Source: Desulfurobacterium sp. TC5-1
GTDB taxonomy: Bacteria > Aquificota > Aquificia > Desulfurobacteriales > Desulfurobacteriaceae
Assembly (NCBI RefSeq): GCF_000421485.1
Contig: NZ_ATXC01000001.1
Location: 310,001-374,000, forward strand
Length of the DNA: 64,000 bases
Direction: 5' to 3'
Both the position numbers and the translations under genes were made by a program. The notes beneath the pieces were generated by a model. That model was not told the origin of the DNA. It did not search any database and saw only the letters and a program-made list of their open reading frames with translations. Shown here in pieces: positions 17,927-26,267 of this stretch. The first letter of the stretch is position 1, and the number at the start of each line of letters is the position of its first letter.

Positions 17927-18427
17927 ATGGAGATACTGTGGGCACCGTGGAGGTTGTCATATGTTCAGAAAGTTACAGAAAACAAAGGATGTGGTTGTTT
18001 TATATGCGATGCCTTTAACGATAGTCCGGAGAATGACAAGAAGAACCTGCTTCTTCACAGGGGAAAGAAAGCTCTCGTGATTTTGAATAGATTTCCCTAC
18101 AACACTGCGCACCTTATGATATGTCCTGTAAGACATACCGGGGATTTTGAGTCTCTGCTGCCTGAAGAGATGGCAGAGATTGATGAGCTTCTTAAAAAAT
18201 CCGTAAGGGTGATAAGGAGAGCTTATAATCCTGACGGTTTTAATGTAGGTCTTAATCTTGGTAAGCCTTCAGGTGGAAGCCACGATACACACATTCACTA
18301 CCACGTTGTTCCAAGGTGGAATGGTGATACAAACTTTATGCCGATAATAGGCGGTGTTAAGGTTATACCTCAATCTCTTGAGGAGACTTACGATATACTT
18401 AAAAAGTTCTGGAGAAATGATGATTAA
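17927..18427 (+). CDS. HIT-family hydrolase
   Basis: A 166-aa nucleotide-binding protein of the histidine-triad superfamily. The catalytic triad is HIHYHVV near residue 122, preceded by the loop GKPSGGSHDT. The N-terminus MEILWAPWRLSYV and CGCFICD (zinc-binding cysteines) match the Ap4A-phosphorylase-like branch of HIT proteins. It probably cleaves dinucleoside polyphosphates or AMP conjugates. The final codons overlap the start of the TPR gene (ATGATG at 18417-18422), so the genes are coupled. Confidence 0.88.
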   Translation: MEILWAPWRLSYVQKVTENKGCGCFICDAFNDSPENDKKNLLLHRGKKALVILNRFPYNTAHLMICPVRHTGDFESLLPEEMAEIDELLKKSVRVIRRAYNPDGFNVGLNLGKPSGGSHDTHIHYHVVPRWNGDTNFMPIIGGVKVIPQSLEETYDILKKFWRNDD

Positions 18428-19478
18428 TCCTTTTAGCTGGCTTGGGAAGAAAGGAAAGAGGATAGATAGGAAGGTTGAAAGCTTCCTGAAAAATCTTTCA
18501 ATTAACAGAATTGATACGTTAAAAGAACTTCCCGACCTTGATATTGATAAGCCATTTAACGCCTACGTTACTCTTGCCATTCTTTTGAGAGAGAAGGGAG
18601 AGTTTCACAAGGCTATAAAGTTGCTTGAGAACCTGCTTTCTGAAGAGCTGACGATAGACGACGAAAAGCTCGTGATTCTTAACCTTGCGATCACCTATAA
18701 ATTGGCAGGTTTTGTTGATAGAGCAGAACAGATAATTAGAGAAGGGATTGAAAGGTTTCCTGCTGAAGGTTACTTCTACTACGAACTTGCGAAGTTGAAG
18801 CAGATGTATGATGACTGGGAGGAGGCTGTTAAAAATTTTGAGATAGCGAACGGCCTTAACGGCATATTCCAGGAGGAACTCTTTTATACAAAACTTTTCT
18901 ACATAAATAGACTTCTTGATAATGGGAAGATAGACAAGGCTTTTAAGGTTATGAAAACGCTTAAAAACATTCTTTTAGTGCCATTTTTCTACTACACGCT
19001 TGCGAGGATCTACTTTGAAATTGGCGACAGCGAGCGAGCTTACAGGAATGTTGTTACAGGAATGAGGCTTTCGGAGAAACAGTCTGACATGTTCCTGAAG
19101 CTTCTTGAGAACTATCAAACACTTGATGTTGAAGAGGTGGAAAGGCTTATAGATAAAGTTGGGCTTATCTATCCGCTTGCCCTTAAGTACGTTGAGCTTC
19201 TGACAGCAGGGGGTGAGGATGAAAAGGCCCTTGAGGTTGTAAACAAAATTGCTGAAAAGTATCCTCTTAAAGCTGAAGTAAAGGAACACCAGTTAAGGCT
19301 TATGTGGAAACTTGGTAAGAGGAAGCAGGTTGTTGACGTTATCGTTTCATCCCTTGAAAGGCTTAAAAAAGAGAGGAAAAAGTACGTCTGTGAAAACTGC
19401 GGTTACAAGACGGACACCTTTGACTGGTGTTGTCCAAAGTGTAAGTCGTGGGAAACTTTGAGGCTGGATATAGTTTAA
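18420..19478 (+). CDS. TPR protein with C-terminal rubredoxin-like zinc ribbon (LapB-like)
   Basis: A 352-aa soluble repeat protein: TPR-type helical pairs from about residue 40 to 320, then a zinc ribbon YVCENCGYKTD followed by WCCPKCKSWETL. TPR plus C-terminal rubredoxin-like domain is the architecture of LapB (YciM), which controls LPS synthesis by guiding LpxC to FtsH in gamma-proteobacteria. Unlike LapB, no N-terminal membrane anchor is seen; the protein begins MINPFSWLGKKGKRIDRK. It lies 1 nt upstream of a TamB homologue, consistent with an envelope role. The function is inferred from architecture. Confidence 0.72.
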   Translation: MINPFSWLGKKGKRIDRKVESFLKNLSINRIDTLKELPDLDIDKPFNAYVTLAILLREKGEFHKAIKLLENLLSEELTIDDEKLVILNLAITYKLAGFVDRAEQIIREGIERFPAEGYFYYELAKLKQMYDDWEEAVKNFEIANGLNGIFQEELFYTKLFYINRLLDNGKIDKAFKVMKTLKNILLVPFFYYTLARIYFEIGDSERAYRNVVTGMRLSEKQSDMFLKLLENYQTLDVEEVERLIDKVGLIYPLALKYVELLTAGGEDEKALEVVNKIAEKYPLKAEVKEHQLRLMWKLGKRKQVVDVIVSSLERLKKERKKYVCENCGYKTDTFDWCCPKCKSWETLRLDIV

Positions 19479-19479
19479 G

Positions 19480-22400
19480 ATGAGGGATAGGGTAAAAAGA
19501 TTTTTCCATTCCCTTTTTAGGGGAAAGCTTCATTATTTCATTAGGTTTTGTTTCCTTGCCGCTTTCCTTTTTCTTACATTTAAGATTTCGCTTGCCATGG
19601 TTGACTACTACCTGGATAAGCTGAGAGGTTACGGTGTTTATGTTGAAAACCTTCACTTTCATCCAGGGACGCGGTTTGCGATTACTTTTGATGGTATTGA
19701 GTACAGGAACAAAAGAACCGAGTTTCACGGCAGTAGAGGAGAAGTTGTTTTAGACCTTGTAGAGTCGTTGAAAGAGAAAAGGCCTGTTGTTGAAAGGTTT
19801 TCTCTTGCTTCTTTTTCTCTCTCTTTGAGCGGTGATGATAAAAAGGGAAAAGTAACCATACCGGATATTTATTCTATTCCTTTCGGTGTGATTATTAGAA
19901 ATCTTCATTTAGGAAGAGGAAATGTCTATTCAAGGGATTTTTCGGCCGAGTTTGGCGGTATAGACTGGGGCGGCGGGAGATTTTTACTCCGCAAAACAGA
20001 GGGGAGAATTAAAGGAAAGCCTTTTTATCTCACAGATGTTGCCGGCGTTCTGGATAACGACACGGTAAAGACGCGGCTTTTTAGATTTTCCTGGGATTCT
20101 ATCTCTTTAGAAGGAAAAATTTCCTTTTCACTTAACCTTTATAATGCTAATTTTAACGGAACGCTTTCTATGCCGAAAGGGGACGTTACATTTACTTTGA
20201 AAAAAGAAGGTGAAAAGGTTACCTCTACCGGAACATTTGCTTTAAAGTCTCTTGAAAAGCGGTTTGATTTTTCCCTTGAGAGCAAGATAAAGAGAGAAGT
20301 TGACTTCAAAGGAGTTGTATCTGAAAAAGGGGAACCTTTTAAGTTTTCATTCAGCGGTGTTTTTGATGGTAATGAGGTTTCCGTTAAGGGTAGTGCCTCC
20401 GGTGATTTTGCCCTTGACGACAAAATTTCCCTTGAAGGGGTGAACGTTCATTGCGACTTTGCAGGCGAAACGGAAACTTTAAGCGGGTTTATTAGAGGAA
20501 ATGTAAGGAAAGTCTCTTTTAGCGGGAGAGATTTTAAAAACCTTGCGGTCACCCTTAAGTTAAAAAATTCAAGATATCTGGACGCTGATCTATCCTGGCA
20601 CGATGGAAATAATGGTAATGTTAAGGTTTCAGGTGATATTGTTAAGCGGAATTTTTCCGTTGCCGCTGACGTGAAAGGTTTTGATTTAAAGGCTGATCCT
20701 TTTGTCGCTTCTCTTTCTCCTTCTGTAAGAGAATGGATTCCCGACGTTTCCGGTAATTTTTATCTCAAAGGAGAAATCAAAGATGGCAAAGTTGCTGCAG
20801 CAGATTTAACCTTTGCCATTTCACGGTTCAACTTTAGAGGATTTATCGGTAAGGGCTATTTAGCTTCAAGGACGCAGAAGGGAAAATTTCTGGTAATGTT
20901 GAAGATTTCCGGAGATAACGGAATAGTTGGCTTTAAAGGATACTTGAACCCTTCTCAGGTTTCTATAAACGGTGACCTTTATTGTCAAAATCTTCAGCTT
21001 TCCTCTTTTGATTTCCTTGCTTCTGAAGGTCTTAATGGTACCGTTACGGGTGGAGGAACACTTTTTGGCAGGTTATCCTCTTTAAGAGGTAATTTCAAGT
21101 ATCAATCTAAAGAATTTTCATACTTTGGTGAAAAATTTAAAAACATTTCAGGAACGGTTAATCTTGATTATCCTTCTTTGTTTATAGAGGCTAAGGATTC
21201 TGAAGGAAAGCTGGATGTCAGGAAGATTGCCCTTAAATTTTCCCCAACCTTTGCAATAGACGTTGCCGCTTATGTTAAGGATTTTAGCCTTTCAACTATT
21301 GAGAGGATAACAAAAAGGTATGGTGTCAACATGCCTGTAAGGTTAGATGGAAATGCTGATGGAAGTATTACTTTAGGTTTTCATCACGGTGAGAAAGTTC
21401 CTTTCACGATGGACGTTTCCATTGATAGGTACCGTTCTTTCTATGTCCTTGGCAGTACAATCTCCGGGAATGCTACAGGGGCAGGAGAGGTAGTCTTTGA
21501 TGGAAAGCTTGCTGTTTCTCTTTCAGGCAGGTCTAAGGATGCTGAAGTTGCAGGGTTAAAGTTCTCCGGGGGCAGTTACCAGTTTAAACTGAAAGGTAAA
21601 GATATAAACGTTTCTGGAAAGGATTTTTCTTCCCCTCTATTAGATAAAAGTTCCATAAAGTTTGCCGTTGATATTGATACGGAAAAGCAATCAGTGGATG
21701 GTTCTTTTTCGTTGAGCGGTCGTAAAACGTTTCCTCACGTTGTAACTGATATCAATCTGCAGGGAAAAATTAAAGGTCTTTTTGACAACTTTACAGTTCC
21801 CATTAAAGGTAAAGCCAGGGTTTCTTCCGATTATTTGAAGGATACACTTTCTGTTAAGTTTTCCGGTAACCTTCATGAACCTGACAATAGAGGTGAGATA
21901 GCCTTTTCTTCAAATAGAGGTAGTATTTATATAGAGATGGACGGTAGAAATTTATCATTGAATGGAACATTAAAAGACTTAGATTTTGGTTTTGAAAAGG
22001 TTAGCGGAACGGCAGGGCTTGTAGTTCTTAACCTTAATGTGAAGGATTTTGATTTTGAACATTTAAACGGTATTATCGGAATTCCCGTTCTTTCCATCTT
22101 TCCAGAAAACCTGCCTGAAATTGATGCCGTTTCGGGAATTTATATTAACTTTAACAAGGGTGCTATTAAAGTGAGTGATGCTTCCTTTTCTTTTCCTGGA
22201 GGATGGCTTAACCTTAATCTTTCCTTTGCTGACGGTGTACTTGAGGGTGACTTTAAAGGTTCCGTAAGTGCCAGGGCGGCTGCAAGGAGATTCCTGCCTT
22301 CAGTTCTTGTGAAGGAAGGAGACTTTAACGTCTCAGGTAAGTTCAGGTACGACAAAAAGCTCTCTTACTCCGTTAAAGTGGAAACGGATGGTGTCGTTGG

Positions 22401-23493
22401 TCGTGTGAGTTATCTTCTTGGAACTGTGAAGATAGATAAACTTTCTTTAAGCGTTGAAAATGGTAAATTGAGATACATATTTACCGCCACAGAGGTTGAG
22501 GATGGGAACATAGTTGTTTCAGGTGGAGACGTTATCACGGCTTCCATTTTCAACGTTCCTGTCGGACAGAGGGGTATGTGGCGTGCACGGATAACGGGTA
22601 ATCTTAAATTTGCAAATAGGAATCTTACAGGAACGATTAACATTTCTCGTCCTGTAATTTTGAAACTTACCTCTGAGAGAAAGGAAACTTCTTCAACATT
22701 TTCAATTCCTTTCAACGTTGATATAGGTCTTAACTTCCTTGAACCTCTTGAGTTTAAAACGGATGTCTGGAGTATAAAGTTACTTCCTATGCTAAAAGTA
22801 ACGGTGAATAACGGCATGCCTGCTGTTTCTGGTAACTTCTTCGTGTTGGACGGAAAGATAAAGTACATGGGAAAGGAATTTGTTATTTCTTATGGTTCCG
22901 GCATTATTGACAACTTGCTCGAGCTAAAAGGAAACGTGAATATTGCTGCCTCTTCAAGGATAGGCGATTACTACGTTTACATGTTCGTAAGGGGTAACCT
23001 TGCCTCTCCGGTTCTTTACTTTTCTTCCGAACCGCCTTTGACAAAGGAAGAGATTCTCAGTCTCATAATGACCGGTGCCACGCCGTCAGAGATGGAGAGG
23101 AGTAATGAGCTTTTCCCGGTCGTCCAGGTGGCTTACTATGCAACTTCCACGTTTTTAAAGCCTGTTGAGAAAACTTTTTCAAAACTACTGAAATTAGAGT
23201 CCTTTTCGCTTGAGCCTTATATAACCAGGTACGGAGAAACGGTTATAAAGTTTTCGGTAACAAAAAGGATAGGAGACAGATTAAGGTTTATCGGTTATGA
23301 AACTACAGGTCAAGACCCTGAATTTAGTATTGGTGCGCAGTATTTCGTGGGTCACTATAAAAATGTTTATCTTGAATATCAGTACAGTAATTACTACCAT
23401 AACGAGTACGGTGTCGGTTTTGACTTTAGAATTAAGGACTGGGTATGGCTAAAAGAGAAGATAGAAAGAAAGATAGAAAAATTGAAGAAATAG
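19480..23493 (+). CDS. tamB: TamB-like inner-membrane anchored beta-helical envelope protein
   Basis: A 1337-aa AsmA-like protein spanning the periplasm. It has an N-terminal anchor (FIRFCFLAAFLFLTFKISLA, about residues 20-39), a very long run of alternating beta-strands and the diagnostic TamB C-terminal domain (DUF490): GSGIIDNLLELKG, SRIGDYYVYMFVRGNLASP and PPLTKEEILSLIMTG. In other bacteria TamB and its relatives assist outer-membrane protein assembly or phospholipid transport. A TamA/BamA partner is not in the window. The end overlaps rnhC by 49 nt. Confidence 0.88.
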   Translation: MRDRVKRFFHSLFRGKLHYFIRFCFLAAFLFLTFKISLAMVDYYLDKLRGYGVYVENLHFHPGTRFAITFDGIEYRNKRTEFHGSRGEVVLDLVESLKEKRPVVERFSLASFSLSLSGDDKKGKVTIPDIYSIPFGVIIRNLHLGRGNVYSRDFSAEFGGIDWGGGRFLLRKTEGRIKGKPFYLTDVAGVLDNDTVKTRLFRFSWDSISLEGKISFSLNLYNANFNGTLSMPKGDVTFTLKKEGEKVTSTGTFALKSLEKRFDFSLESKIKREVDFKGVVSEKGEPFKFSFSGVFDGNEVSVKGSASGDFALDDKISLEGVNVHCDFAGETETLSGFIRGNVRKVSFSGRDFKNLAVTLKLKNSRYLDADLSWHDGNNGNVKVSGDIVKRNFSVAADVKGFDLKADPFVASLSPSVREWIPDVSGNFYLKGEIKDGKVAAADLTFAISRFNFRGFIGKGYLASRTQKGKFLVMLKISGDNGIVGFKGYLNPSQVSINGDLYCQNLQLSSFDFLASEGLNGTVTGGGTLFGRLSSLRGNFKYQSKEFSYFGEKFKNISGTVNLDYPSLFIEAKDSEGKLDVRKIALKFSPTFAIDVAAYVKDFSLSTIERITKRYGVNMPVRLDGNADGSITLGFHHGEKVPFTMDVSIDRYRSFYVLGSTISGNATGAGEVVFDGKLAVSLSGRSKDAEVAGLKFSGGSYQFKLKGKDINVSGKDFSSPLLDKSSIKFAVDIDTEKQSVDGSFSLSGRKTFPHVVTDINLQGKIKGLFDNFTVPIKGKARVSSDYLKDTLSVKFSGNLHEPDNRGEIAFSSNRGSIYIEMDGRNLSLNGTLKDLDFGFEKVSGTAGLVVLNLNVKDFDFEHLNGIIGIPVLSIFPENLPEIDAVSGIYINFNKGAIKVSDASFSFPGGWLNLNLSFADGVLEGDFKGSVSARAAARRFLPSVLVKEGDFNVSGKFRYDKKLSYSVKVETDGVVGRVSYLLGTVKIDKLSLSVENGKLRYIFTATEVEDGNIVVSGGDVITASIFNVPVGQRGMWRARITGNLKFANRNLTGTINISRPVILKLTSERKETSSTFSIPFNVDIGLNFLEPLEFKTDVWSIKLLPMLKVTVNNGMPAVSGNFFVLDGKIKYMGKEFVISYGSGIIDNLLELKGNVNIAASSRIGDYYVYMFVRGNLASPVLYFSSEPPLTKEEILSLIMTGATPSEMERSNELFPVVQVAYYATSTFLKPVEKTFSKLLKLESFSLEPYITRYGETVIKFSVTKRIGDRLRFIGYETTGQDPEFSIGAQYFVGHYKNVYLEYQYSNYYHNEYGVGFDFRIKDWVWLKEKIERKIEKLKK

Positions 23494-24284
23494 CAGATGC
23501 TTTGAAAAAAGCCGGTGCGGTTTCACAGCAACCGCCGGAACATGCCGCCTACAGGTTTAAGTTTGGTGATGGTATCGTTACAATTTATAAATCAGGTTCA
23601 ATTGTTTACGGCGGTAAGGAAAGAGACAGGGATGTACTTAAAAGCGTTGTTGATACCGTTTTGATAGGAAACGTGGATAAAACGCCGCGAATAGGGTGCG
23701 ATGAAGCGGGAAAAGGTGAGTATGTGGGACCTCTGGTGGTTGCGTGTGTTTACTGTGACGGTCCTGCCGTTGAAGAATTGATAAAGATGGGTGTTAAGGA
23801 TTCAAAGAGACTTTCCGATAAAAAGGTATGTGAACTTGCAGAAAAAATTAAGCAGGTTGCTCACGGTGCTGTTAAAGTTTTAATGCCGCAGGAGTACAAT
23901 AAACTCTATTCTAAATACAAAAACTTAAACAGACTGTTAGATTCAGTCTATCTTTCTTTAATAGAGAAACTTGTTAAAAAGTATAAGCCGTTAAAAGTAG
24001 TAGTCGATAAGTATGGAAACAGTGTGGAGAAAAGACTTCGTGACTGTTTGCCTGAATCGGTAGAAATTGTTGTTGTTGAAAGAGCGGAGAAAGATCCTGT
24101 CGTGGCGGCAGCTTCTATAATTGCCAGAGCTGAGAGGTTGAAGGGCTGCAAGATGTTAGAAAAGAAGTTTGGAGTTTCCATTCCTGCAGGTAACAGCAGA
24201 GAAGAGATAGTAAAATTTCTTAAATCGGTATCAAAGGATATGTTAACATATCTTGCTAAGATTCATTTCAATATGAATGTGTGA
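23445..24284 (+). CDS. rnhC: Ribonuclease HIII
   Basis: Removes RNA from RNA-DNA hybrids. The 279-aa chain has an N-terminal TBP-like substrate-binding domain (about 1-75, including FGDGIVTIYKSGSIVYGG) and an RNase H core. Active-site acids are D86-E87 in GCDEAGKGEYVGPL, with the GE variant typical of HIII rather than HII, D188 in VVVDKYG and D217 in KDPVVAAASIIAR. Conserved KDSKRLSDKK is also present. It starts inside the tamB gene. Confidence 0.92.
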   Translation: MAKREDRKKDRKIEEIADALKKAGAVSQQPPEHAAYRFKFGDGIVTIYKSGSIVYGGKERDRDVLKSVVDTVLIGNVDKTPRIGCDEAGKGEYVGPLVVACVYCDGPAVEELIKMGVKDSKRLSDKKVCELAEKIKQVAHGAVKVLMPQEYNKLYSKYKNLNRLLDSVYLSLIEKLVKKYKPLKVVVDKYGNSVEKRLRDCLPESVEIVVVERAEKDPVVAAASIIARAERLKGCKMLEKKFGVSIPAGNSREEIVKFLKSVSKDMLTYLAKIHFNMNV

Positions 24285-24296
24285 TGGAGGTTTTAC

Positions 24297-25169
24297 TTGA
24301 AAGGTTTTCGTAGATTTTTAACGATGCTTGGAGCGGTTTTTCTTCTTATCCTGTTTTTCAGCCTGATGCGGTTTCTCTTTTCCGGTGAGGTTCCTTCGGG
24401 TAAAGGGATAGCGATTTTAAAAGTTAATGGCGTTATAACAGATACCAGCTATTACATTAAGGAACTTGAGAAGCTTTCGAAAAACAGGAACGTTAAAGCG
24501 ATTGTTTTAAGGATTGATTCTCCCGGTGGTTCTGTCGTTCCGTGTCAGGAAATGTACGACGAAATTTTAAGGGTGAAAAAGAAAAAACCGGTTGTCGTTT
24601 CTATGGGTTCTGTTGCTGCTTCCGGTGGCCTTTACATTTCCGTTGCTGCTAACAGGATAGTTGCTGATCCTGCCACTATTACAGGAAGTATCGGTGTAAT
24701 AATGCAGACAATGAACTTTAGAAAAGTAGCGGATAAATTGGGAATAAAGGTTGTTACAATTAAAAGCGGTCCTCACAAAGACCTGTTGAATCCCTTTAAA
24801 AAGGTTGATCCCGGTGATGTTGCAATTGTTCAAAATGTTATAAACGATGTTTATCAACAGTTTTTAGAAGCTGTTTCCAAAGGAAGGCACATTTCCATGG
24901 ACAAGCTAAAACCAATAGCAGACGGTAGAATATTTTCAGGAAGAGAAGCTCTCAAGCTTGGGCTTGTTGATGAACTCGGAGACCTGCAAAAGGCTGTTTC
25001 AGTTGCAAGAGAGCTTTCTCATTCTCCAGATGCAAAACCATTTGAAGTTAAAAAAGAAAAACCTTTTATTGACAGGATAATAGGTGGTGAAGTTTCTCTC
25101 TTCTTTGATAAAATTTCTGCAATATTAAAGGGCGAGGTGGAAAGGAAAGAACTAATGTATCTTTACTGA
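24297..25169 (+). CDS. sppA: Signal peptide peptidase SppA, short form
   Basis: Membrane-anchored serine protease that degrades released signal peptides. It has an N-terminal hydrophobic anchor (residues about 9-28), then the ClpP-like fold. The Ser109 nucleophile lies in GSVAASGGLYIS and Lys161 general base in SGPHKD; their 52-residue spacing equals that of Bacillus SppA (S147/K199). At 290 aa it is the short, one-domain form. The TTG start follows GGAGG. Overlap-free but tightly spaced genes flank it. Confidence 0.93.
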   Translation: MKGFRRFLTMLGAVFLLILFFSLMRFLFSGEVPSGKGIAILKVNGVITDTSYYIKELEKLSKNRNVKAIVLRIDSPGGSVVPCQEMYDEILRVKKKKPVVVSMGSVAASGGLYISVAANRIVADPATITGSIGVIMQTMNFRKVADKLGIKVVTIKSGPHKDLLNPFKKVDPGDVAIVQNVINDVYQQFLEAVSKGRHISMDKLKPIADGRIFSGREALKLGLVDELGDLQKAVSVARELSHSPDAKPFEVKKEKPFIDRIIGGEVSLFFDKISAILKGEVERKELMYLY

Positions 25170-25179
25170 TGGAGGGATT

Positions 25180-25869
25180 GTGGATTCATTTAAGCAGTTA
25201 GTCTTGCAGTGGCTTAAGGAAAAAACTGAAAAAGAGGAACCGCTTGAAGTTATAAGTTTTTATAACGAAATGCCTGTAAGGGTGAAGATAAAACCTTTAT
25301 CCATAGAGAATTTTAAAGTGGTGGGATGGAAGGGAAATCCCAAAATTCTTCCGGCAATAGATCAAACTCAGAAGTTTTTCATAAGTTTTTTTCATCCTGA
25401 ATACAGGGAAAATCGGATTCTTTCAGCGGGTGTTCTCTATTACAACAATGATTATATAGAAACAACGTTTCCATCTCTTACTATTGAACCTAAATTCAAC
25501 AGAACTGCCGTTAGAATAACTGTTTCGGAATTTAAGCCTGTGTATGTCGATATAAAAGCTGAAGGTGTTACTCTTTCCACAAAAGTTGCTGATATAAGTG
25601 AGGGAGGAATAGGTGTTTTTTTAGATAAAGGGGTGTTAAAATTAGGAGAGGATGTTATTTTGACACTTAAGTTTCCAGATGGTGTTGTAATTAGCAATGT
25701 TCCTGCAAAAGTTGTTCGTATTGAACTTGTTCCCGGGAATAAGAAAGAAGAAAAGGCTGGTTTGGCGTTTGTGTCACTGAAAGAAAGATACAGAAATGTT
25801 ATAAGTAAGTACATTATTCAACGTCAAAAAGAAATTATTGCTGAATTTAAAATGTTGACCGATGAATAA
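25180..25869 (+). CDS. PilZ-domain cyclic-di-GMP receptor protein
   Basis: A 229-aa cytoplasmic protein. The N-terminal 100 residues resemble a YcgR-like beta domain. The PilZ domain follows with both c-di-GMP motifs intact: R108-TAV-R112 (RxxxR) and D138-I-S-E-G-G143 ((D/N)xSxxG). The GTG start has GGAGGG upstream. It directly precedes the promoter of the PilY1/minor-pilin operon, so a role in pilus or surface-motility control is plausible but inferred. Confidence 0.82.
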   Translation: MDSFKQLVLQWLKEKTEKEEPLEVISFYNEMPVRVKIKPLSIENFKVVGWKGNPKILPAIDQTQKFFISFFHPEYRENRILSAGVLYYNNDYIETTFPSLTIEPKFNRTAVRITVSEFKPVYVDIKAEGVTLSTKVADISEGGIGVFLDKGVLKLGEDVILTLKFPDGVVISNVPAKVVRIELVPGNKKEEKAGLAFVSLKERYRNVISKYIIQRQKEIIAEFKMLTDE

Positions 25870-25883
25870 TTTGATATTTGATA

Positions 25884-25911
25884 TTGACAAATTTACTTCT
25901 AAATCTAATAA
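25884..25911 (+). promoter_or_regulatory. Promoter of the PilY1/minor-pilin operon
   Basis: A perfect TTGACA at 25884-25889 is followed after 16 bp by TAATAA (25906-25911); TAATAT at 25909-25914 is an alternative -10. It lies 40-65 nt upstream of the first gene start. Confidence 0.65.
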
Positions 25912-25949
25912 TATATTTCGTAATATTTGAACTTAGAGGAGAAGCGATA

Positions 25950-26267
25950 ATGCTATTAGAAAAACTTTCTATTAAAAAAAGGAAGATTAAATATACACTT
26001 ATTTTATTGTTTGTGTTTTGCTTTTTGCGGGGAATTTTATTGGCTGATTTGAGTTTAGCTTATTCTAACTTTAAAGTGCCCGCCAAATTTGAGGCTAAAG
26101 TAGTTTCTGTCAATCCTCTGGTAATTAAAATTTTAACCGGCCCATTTAGGCAGCGTTTGTTGAAACTTAAATCAAAAACAGTCTTTAACAAGGGGGATGT
26201 CCTGATTTGCGTAGTTGATAAAACCGGAAAAGTTCAGTGTTTTAAATATGGCGGAGAGCCAAGATGA
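25950..26267 (+). CDS. Small secreted protein of unknown function in pilus operon
   Basis: A 105-aa protein, not recognised as a known family. The basic N-terminus (KLSIKKRKIKY) is followed by a hydrophobic stretch (TLILLFVFCFLRGILL), giving a signal peptide or anchor, then a compact beta-rich domain with FEAKVVSVNPLVIKILTGP and two late cysteines. The start ATG 25950 has GAGGAG upstream; a longer frame from 25878 lacks one and would overlap the promoter. It overlaps pilY1 by 4 nt (ATGA), so it probably acts with PilY1 in pilus biogenesis. Confidence 0.6.
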   Translation: MLLEKLSIKKRKIKYTLILLFVFCFLRGILLADLSLAYSNFKVPAKFEAKVVSVNPLVIKILTGPFRQRLLKLKSKTVFNKGDVLICVVDKTGKVQCFKYGGEPR

